Shown here: positions 60,183-64,000 of the stretch, one piece after another
Numbering within the stretch: position 1 is the first letter of the stretch
How the letters are laid out: each line of letters opens with the position of its first letter
Assembly (NCBI RefSeq): GCF_000612545.2
Contig: NZ_CP097800.1
Location: forward strand, 2,229,001-2,293,000
DNA from: Streptomyces sp. PCS3-D2
GTDB lineage: Bacteria > Actinomycetota > Actinomycetes > Streptomycetales > Streptomycetaceae
Direction: 5' to 3'
DNA length: 64,000 nt
Translations under genes and position numbers: made by a program
The notes under the pieces: generated by a model
What the model saw: only the letters and a program-made list of their open reading frames with translations
Databases searched by the model: none
Told to the model about the DNA's origin: nothing

Positions 60183-61196
60183 ATGACCACGAACACCGCT
60201 CGCGCCGTACACCAGATCGCCCGCCCCGAAGGCTTCCCCGCGTCCTCCGACTTCGCCCACGTCTCCTCCCCGGTCCCCGAGCCCCGGCCCGGCACCGCCC
60301 TGGTGGAGAACCTGCTGCTCTCCGTGGACCCCTACCACCGCGGCCTGATGGACGGCGGCGAGGGCGGCTTCGAGCTGAACGCCCCGCTGGAGGGCCGCTC
60401 GGTGGGCCGGGTGATCGCCTCCCGAGACCCGGGCCTGCGCGAGGGCGACCTGGTCTTCCACCGCGAGGGCTGGCGCACGCACGCCCTCGTCACCCTCGGG
60501 AAGGCTGGCGCCCGCACGCTGCGCGGCCATGCGGGCGTACCGCTGGAGGCGTACCTGTCGATCCTCGGCGGCACCGGCCTCACCGCGTACGCCGCACTGA
60601 CCCGGACCGCAGCACTGAGAGAGGGCGAGGACCTGTTCGTCTCCGCCGCCGCGGGCGGCGTCGGCACCGCCACCGGGCACCTCGCACGGCTGCTGGGCGC
60701 GCGGCGCGTCATCGGCAGTGCGGGCTCGGCGGCGAAGGTCCGCCACCTCACGGACGTTCTCGGCTTCGACGCGGCCTTCGACTACCACGACGGCCCGGTC
60801 GGCGAGCAGCTCGCCCAGGCCGCCCCCGAGGGCATCGACGTCTACGTGGACAACGTGGGAGGCGAGCACCTGGAGGGCGCGATCGGCGCACTGCGGGAGT
60901 TCGGCCGAATCGCCTGGGTCGGCGCCGTCTCGACCTACAACGGCGGCCGCTCCCCCGCCGCGCCCCGCAACCTCTTCGAGATCGTGCACAAGTCGCTGCG
61001 CCTGGAGGGCGTAATGGTTCGACATCACACCAATCTTCAGGAGGAGTTGGAGGACCTCCTCGTCCCTCACCTGCGCAGCGGCCGGATCGGCACCGACACC
61101 ACCGTTGTCCAGGGCTTCGAGCACACGGTGGAGGCCTTCCGCGGCATGCTCCGCGGCGAGAACACGGGCAAGATGCTCGTGCGGATCAAGGCCTGA
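60183..61196 (+). CDS. NADP-dependent MDR-family oxidoreductase
   Basis: A 337-residue zinc-free medium-chain reductase of the leukotriene-B4/prostaglandin-reductase type (YfmJ/CurA-like). It has ENLLLSVDPYHRGLM, GRSVGRVIASRDPGLREGDLV, the NADP-binding loop VSAAAGGVGTATGHLARLLGARRVIGSAG, VDNVGGEHLEGAIGAL and FRGMLRGENTGKMLVRI. It reduces enones or quinones with NADPH. TAGCGT ends 7 nt before ATG 60183 and there is no Shine-Dalgarno sequence, so it is probably leaderless. Control by the divergent LysR protein is likely. Confidence 0.9.
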   Translation: MTTNTARAVHQIARPEGFPASSDFAHVSSPVPEPRPGTALVENLLLSVDPYHRGLMDGGEGGFELNAPLEGRSVGRVIASRDPGLREGDLVFHREGWRTHALVTLGKAGARTLRGHAGVPLEAYLSILGGTGLTAYAALTRTAALREGEDLFVSAAAGGVGTATGHLARLLGARRVIGSAGSAAKVRHLTDVLGFDAAFDYHDGPVGEQLAQAAPEGIDVYVDNVGGEHLEGAIGALREFGRIAWVGAVSTYNGGRSPAAPRNLFEIVHKSLRLEGVMVRHHTNLQEELEDLLVPHLRSGRIGTDTTVVQGFEHTVEAFRGMLRGENTGKMLVRIKA

Positions 61197-61212
61197 CTCC
61201 GGCCGCCCGGAA

Positions 61213-61234
61213 GTTCACCGAACTCTTACCGCAC
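61213..61234 (+). promoter_or_regulatory. Possible PHO box (PhoP site) before the phospholipase gene
   Basis: Two adjacent 11-nt units, GTTCACCGAAC and TCTTACCGCAC, follow the Streptomyces PhoP direct-repeat pattern GTTCACC-N4 (first unit perfect in the 7-nt core, second partial). They lie about 80 bp upstream of the phospholipase start. Confidence 0.5.
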
Positions 61235-61315
61235 GGCTGTGGACCTTTGAGGCCACCCCCGCCACCCTTGCCGTCGATGTGCCACCGGGGCACCACAGTT
61301 GGAGGCGAGGGACCA

Positions 61316-63346
61316 GTGACACCGATCAGCCGAAGAGGTTTCGTGGGAATCGGCGCCGGGCTGATGGCGGGGGCCGCGCTACCCGTCACGGCGCCCTCGT
61401 CGGCGGCCGCGGCCTCGGCGAGCGGCACCCTCACCGACGTGCAGCACGTGGTGATCCTGATGCAGGAGAACCGCAGCTTCGACCACTACTTCGGCGGGCT
61501 GAAGGGCGTCCGCGGGTTCGGCGACCGTGCCGCCGGCAACATCCCGGGCGGCTGGGGCACCTTCAACCAGCCCAACTGGGGCGCCCGGCAGTACCCGTGG
61601 AAACTGTCCGCCACCCCGCCGGCCGGCGGGGTGGACGGCGCGACCCTGGCCCAGTGCAGCGGCGACCTCCCGCACAGCTGGACCTCGCAGCACGCCGCCT
61701 GGAACAAGGGCCGGATGGACAACTGGGTCCTGGGGGTCGGCAGCACCCGCACCCTCGGCCACCTGGACCGGGGCGACCTCCCCTTCCACTACGCCCTCGC
61801 CGACAACTACACGGTCTGCGACGCGTACTTCTGCTCCGCCCTCAGCGCGACCGGTCCGAACCGCACCTTCCTGTGGAGCGGGAAGGTCGACGCCGGCAGC
61901 AAGGACGGCGGTGAGGAGTCGGGGCTGACCTGGGAGACGTACGCCGAGGCCCTGCAGCGCGCCGGCGTGACCTGGAAGGTCTACCAGAACGCCCAGGACA
62001 ACTACGGCGACAACGGCCTCGCCTACTTCAGGAACTTCACCGACGCGGCTCCCGGGAACCCGCTGTGGGACCAGGGCATGGCCTCGGTCCCCAAGGTGAC
62101 CGGCTCCACCCCGGACGACATCGCGGCCGCCATCCGCGCCGACGCCGTCGCGGGCACCCTCCCCCAGGTGTCCTGGGTCGTCGCCAGCGAGGCCTTCTCG
62201 GAGCACCCCTACGCCCCGCCCGGCGACGGCGCGCACTTCGTGGACCTGGTCTACCGCGCCCTCGCAGCGAACCCCGAGGTCTTCGACTCCACCGTCCTGA
62301 TCCTCAACTACGACGAGAACGACGGCTTCTTCGACCACGTTCCGCCCCCGGTCGCGCCGCCCGGCACCCCCGGTGAGTACGTGGACGGCGTCCCGATCGG
62401 GCTCGGCTTCCGCGTGCCCATGCTGGTCATGTCCCCGTGGACGCGCGGCGGATGGGTCAGTTCGGAGGTCTTCGACCACACCTCGGTGCTCCGCTTCCTG
62501 GAGACCTGGACCGCCGCCCTCGGCACGCCGGCCACCTGCCCGAACATCAGCGCCTGGCGCCGCCGGGTGGTGGGCGACCTGACCGGCGTCTTCGACTTCG
62601 CGCACCCGGTGTACGGGGTTCCGGCGGGCCTGCCGCCGACCGCCAAGGTGATCGGCCAGGCCACCTGCGCCCCGCTTCCCAATCCGGTGCCGCAGGACAA
62701 CGCCCTCCCTGCGCAGGAGCCGGGCACCCGTCCGGCGCGCGCCCTCCCTTACCAGGTCAACGGCAATCTGGATCGCTTCGAGTTCGGAGCGGCCGGCCAG
62801 ATCACGGCCTGGTTCTCGATGACCAACCAGGGTGCCCAGGCCAAGCGGCCCGCGCACTTCTCGATCCACCCGCACCAGCACCGCGACACGGCGGCCTGGC
62901 AGTACACGGTGGACCCGGGCGACACCTCGACCGACTACTTCCACATCGGTCTCGGCCACGGCTCCGGCAAATACGACATCTCGATGTACGGACCGAACCG
63001 CTTCCTGCGGCGCTTCATCGGCGACGCGTCCAAGGCGGGCCGCGCGATCGAGGTGGCGGCGCGGTTCGCGGTGGAACCCGGTACCGGTAGGACGGCGGTC
63101 TGGTTCAAGATGACGAACTCCTCCGCCTCCCCCGTCACCTTCACGATCCGCTCCAACGCCTACCGTTCGGACGGCCCGTGGACGTACACCGTCCCGGCGC
63201 ACTCCTCCCGCGAGGACTTCTTCAACGCGGTGGCGTACACCAAGGGCTGGTACGACTTCACGATCCTGGCCGACTCCGACAGCACCTGGTCGCGCCGCTA
63301 CACGGGCCATATCGAGACGGGCTCGGCGAGCGTTTCGGGGTCGTGA
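61316..63346 (+). CDS. Tat-exported phosphocholine-type phospholipase C
   Basis: A 676-residue secreted phospholipase C of the phosphoesterase (PF04185-type) family. The N-terminus (M)TPISRRGFVGIGAGLMAGAA is a twin-arginine signal (RR at 6-7). The catalytic domain starts HVVILMQENRSFDHYFGGL and has GTFNQPNWGARQYPW, SATGPNRTFLWSG, LILNYDENDGFFDHVPPP and RVPMLVMSPWTRGG. Two C-terminal beta domains (about 475-570 and 585-670) follow. It hydrolyses phosphatidylcholine or sphingomyelin, scavenging phosphate. The start is GTG 61316 after GGAGGCGAGG. Confidence 0.93.
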   Translation: MTPISRRGFVGIGAGLMAGAALPVTAPSSAAAASASGTLTDVQHVVILMQENRSFDHYFGGLKGVRGFGDRAAGNIPGGWGTFNQPNWGARQYPWKLSATPPAGGVDGATLAQCSGDLPHSWTSQHAAWNKGRMDNWVLGVGSTRTLGHLDRGDLPFHYALADNYTVCDAYFCSALSATGPNRTFLWSGKVDAGSKDGGEESGLTWETYAEALQRAGVTWKVYQNAQDNYGDNGLAYFRNFTDAAPGNPLWDQGMASVPKVTGSTPDDIAAAIRADAVAGTLPQVSWVVASEAFSEHPYAPPGDGAHFVDLVYRALAANPEVFDSTVLILNYDENDGFFDHVPPPVAPPGTPGEYVDGVPIGLGFRVPMLVMSPWTRGGWVSSEVFDHTSVLRFLETWTAALGTPATCPNISAWRRRVVGDLTGVFDFAHPVYGVPAGLPPTAKVIGQATCAPLPNPVPQDNALPAQEPGTRPARALPYQVNGNLDRFEFGAAGQITAWFSMTNQGAQAKRPAHFSIHPHQHRDTAAWQYTVDPGDTSTDYFHIGLGHGSGKYDISMYGPNRFLRRFIGDASKAGRAIEVAARFAVEPGTGRTAVWFKMTNSSASPVTFTIRSNAYRSDGPWTYTVPAHSSREDFFNAVAYTKGWYDFTILADSDSTWSRRYTGHIETGSASVSGS

Positions 63347-63359
63347 CCCCACAGGTGTC

Positions 63360-63896
63360 CTAGAGGACGTCCCCGTCGCGCCAGTCGAAGTCGAGCCGCC
63401 CGGCGGGGTCCGGCCGGACCCCGCCGGGCGGTGTCCACACATGGGTGGAGCCCTCCTCCTCGGGCAGCCGCACCGGTCCCTCCGGGGAGAGCACCCCCAC
63501 CTCGCCCGGCCACACCGACCAGCCCCGGGCCAGGTAGAGCCCGGCGCCCTGTTCCGAGGCCGACAGGGCGCCCAGCACGTAGGCCCCCGCCACGACCTGC
63601 TCCAGCCGCTCCGTCACCCGCCCGCCGAGGCCGCGGCGGCGCAGGTCGGCCCGTACGGCAACGGCCTCGACGTATCCGGTGCGCAGGGCGCGCCCCCGGT
63701 GCACGACCCGCCGCTGTACGACACTTCCGTGCGCGGCGAGCCTGCCGTCCCCGCCGATCAGCACGTGCATGCCGCCGAGCGCGTGCTCGAAGTCCTCGTC
63801 GGCGAAGTCCCCCTCGAAGGCGTCGTCGAGCAGGGTCCGGATCGCGCGGAGCTCGGCGGCGGTCAGTTCCGAGGTGTGCGCGGTGCGCGTGTCCAT
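63360..63896 (-). CDS. AAC(2')-I-like aminoglycoside 2'-N-acetyltransferase
   Basis: A 178-residue GNAT protein that closely resembles mycobacterial AAC(2')-Ic in length and motifs. DDAFEGDFADEDFEHALGGMH, VVQRRVVHRGRALRTGYVEA, VAVRADLRRRGLGGRV (acetyl-CoA loop), GALSASEQGAGLYLARGW and the terminal DFDWRDGDV each have a counterpart there. Such enzymes acetylate the 2'-amino group of gentamicin, tobramycin or kanamycin B; chromosomal members may have another native substrate. The start ATG 63896 follows GGGAGC. No aminoglycoside biosynthesis gene is nearby. Confidence 0.85.
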   Translation of the reverse strand: MDTRTAHTSELTAAELRAIRTLLDDAFEGDFADEDFEHALGGMHVLIGGDGRLAAHGSVVQRRVVHRGRALRTGYVEAVAVRADLRRRGLGGRVTERLEQVVAGAYVLGALSASEQGAGLYLARGWSVWPGEVGVLSPEGPVRLPEEEGSTHVWTPPGGVRPDPAGRLDFDWRDGDVL

Positions 63897-63915
63897 CTCT
63901 GCTCCCGCCAGTCGG

Positions 63916-64000
63916 TTACTCGGCGTACTCGGTGGACCGCGTGCGGGCGTCCGGGCTCCCGGCATCCGGACGCCGCGCTCCGACGCCTTCGCTCATCCCG
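63916..64000 (-). CDS. Possible C-terminal fragment of a gene entering from the right edge
   Basis: A minus-strand frame open from the window edge ends in TAA at 63918-63916, reading MSEGVGARRPDAGSPDA and ending RSTEYAE. It is Arg/Pro-rich and hydrophilic, and I do not recognise it. It could be a genuine C-terminus or chance open frame. Confidence 0.25.
   Translation of the reverse strand, partial: GMSEGVGARRPDAGSPDARTRSTEYAE

Noticed and set aside
61379-63442. 687-codon minus-strand ORF opposite phospholipase C
   Set aside because: Shadow frame. The plus-strand gene has a Tat signal, ribosome-binding site and full family motifs.
1-64000. CRISPR array, insertion sequence, prophage or rRNA operon
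   Set aside because: I found no regularly spaced repeats, transposase or integrase motifs, phage structural genes or rRNA sequence on either strand.

Overview
The window is a stretch of Streptomyces chromosome, or that of a very close relative. Coding sequence is extremely GC-rich with G/C third positions, GTG and TTG starts are common, and the set of genes is typical of Streptomyces: HupS with a lysine-rich tail, two cvn conservons, NdgR, an AccB/AccE carboxylase, and SepIVA between coaD and the DUF177 gene. From memory, the order follows the core-arm region of S. coelicolor from smc to leuB. I saw no insertion sequence, prophage, CRISPR array or rRNA operon.

Layout. 1-103: start of a sugar-porter MFS gene leaving the left edge. 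288-5134: smc, a small conserved gene and acylphosphatase. 5273-7473: a secreted CAP protein, then a flavodoxin-like reductase divergent from its likely HxlR regulator. 7446-17466: a long minus-strand housekeeping block (mutM, rnc, rpmF, DUF177, sepIVA, coaD, rsmD, recG, DAK/FakA-like). recG carries an intein in its Walker A motif. 17709-26016: rpmB, thiD-thiL, a stand-alone Lrp ligand-binding protein, a DUF3515 lipoprotein, ddlA, gpsA-plsC, cofC, hupS and a small gene. 26154-29076: leuD-leuC facing the IclR regulator ndgR. 29235-29722: five tRNA genes (three Glu-CUC, two Gln-CUG). 29807-33296: HAD phosphatase, gltX, an FAH-family protein and a 61-residue peptide gene. 33876-44140: two complete conservons in tandem (cvnA-B-C-D twice). 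44322-50115: accE/accB, a YceI protein, a TPM membrane protein and cimA, which has a predicted isoleucine leader peptide and attenuator. 50493-56306: a nitrogen island of tetR, agmatine deiminase, urease alpha and urease gamma-beta, divergent from an NCS1 permease. 56378-58936: ilvE, leuB and a 42-residue gene. 59197-63896: a LysR regulator facing an MDR reductase, a Tat-exported phospholipase C with a possible PHO box, and an AAC(2')-type acetyltransferase.

How the genes work together. Branched-chain amino-acid supply is spread over the window (leuCD with ndgR, cimA, ilvE, leuB), with visible operator or attenuator candidates. Lipid supply is covered by accBE, gpsA, plsC and the DAK/FakA protein. 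Chromosome and cell-cycle functions are smc, hupS, recG and sepIVA. The conservons are signalling modules: a membrane histidine-kinase-like protein, a roadblock protein, a DUF742 protein and a Ras-like GTPase.

The points most worth a second look are the RecG intein, which has the class 3 WCT signature and a damaged endonuclease motif; the divergent urease without accessory genes inside an agmatine operon; the cimA leader peptide and attenuator; the exact 307-bp identity between the two cvnD genes; and the low-complexity insert in the Smc hinge.
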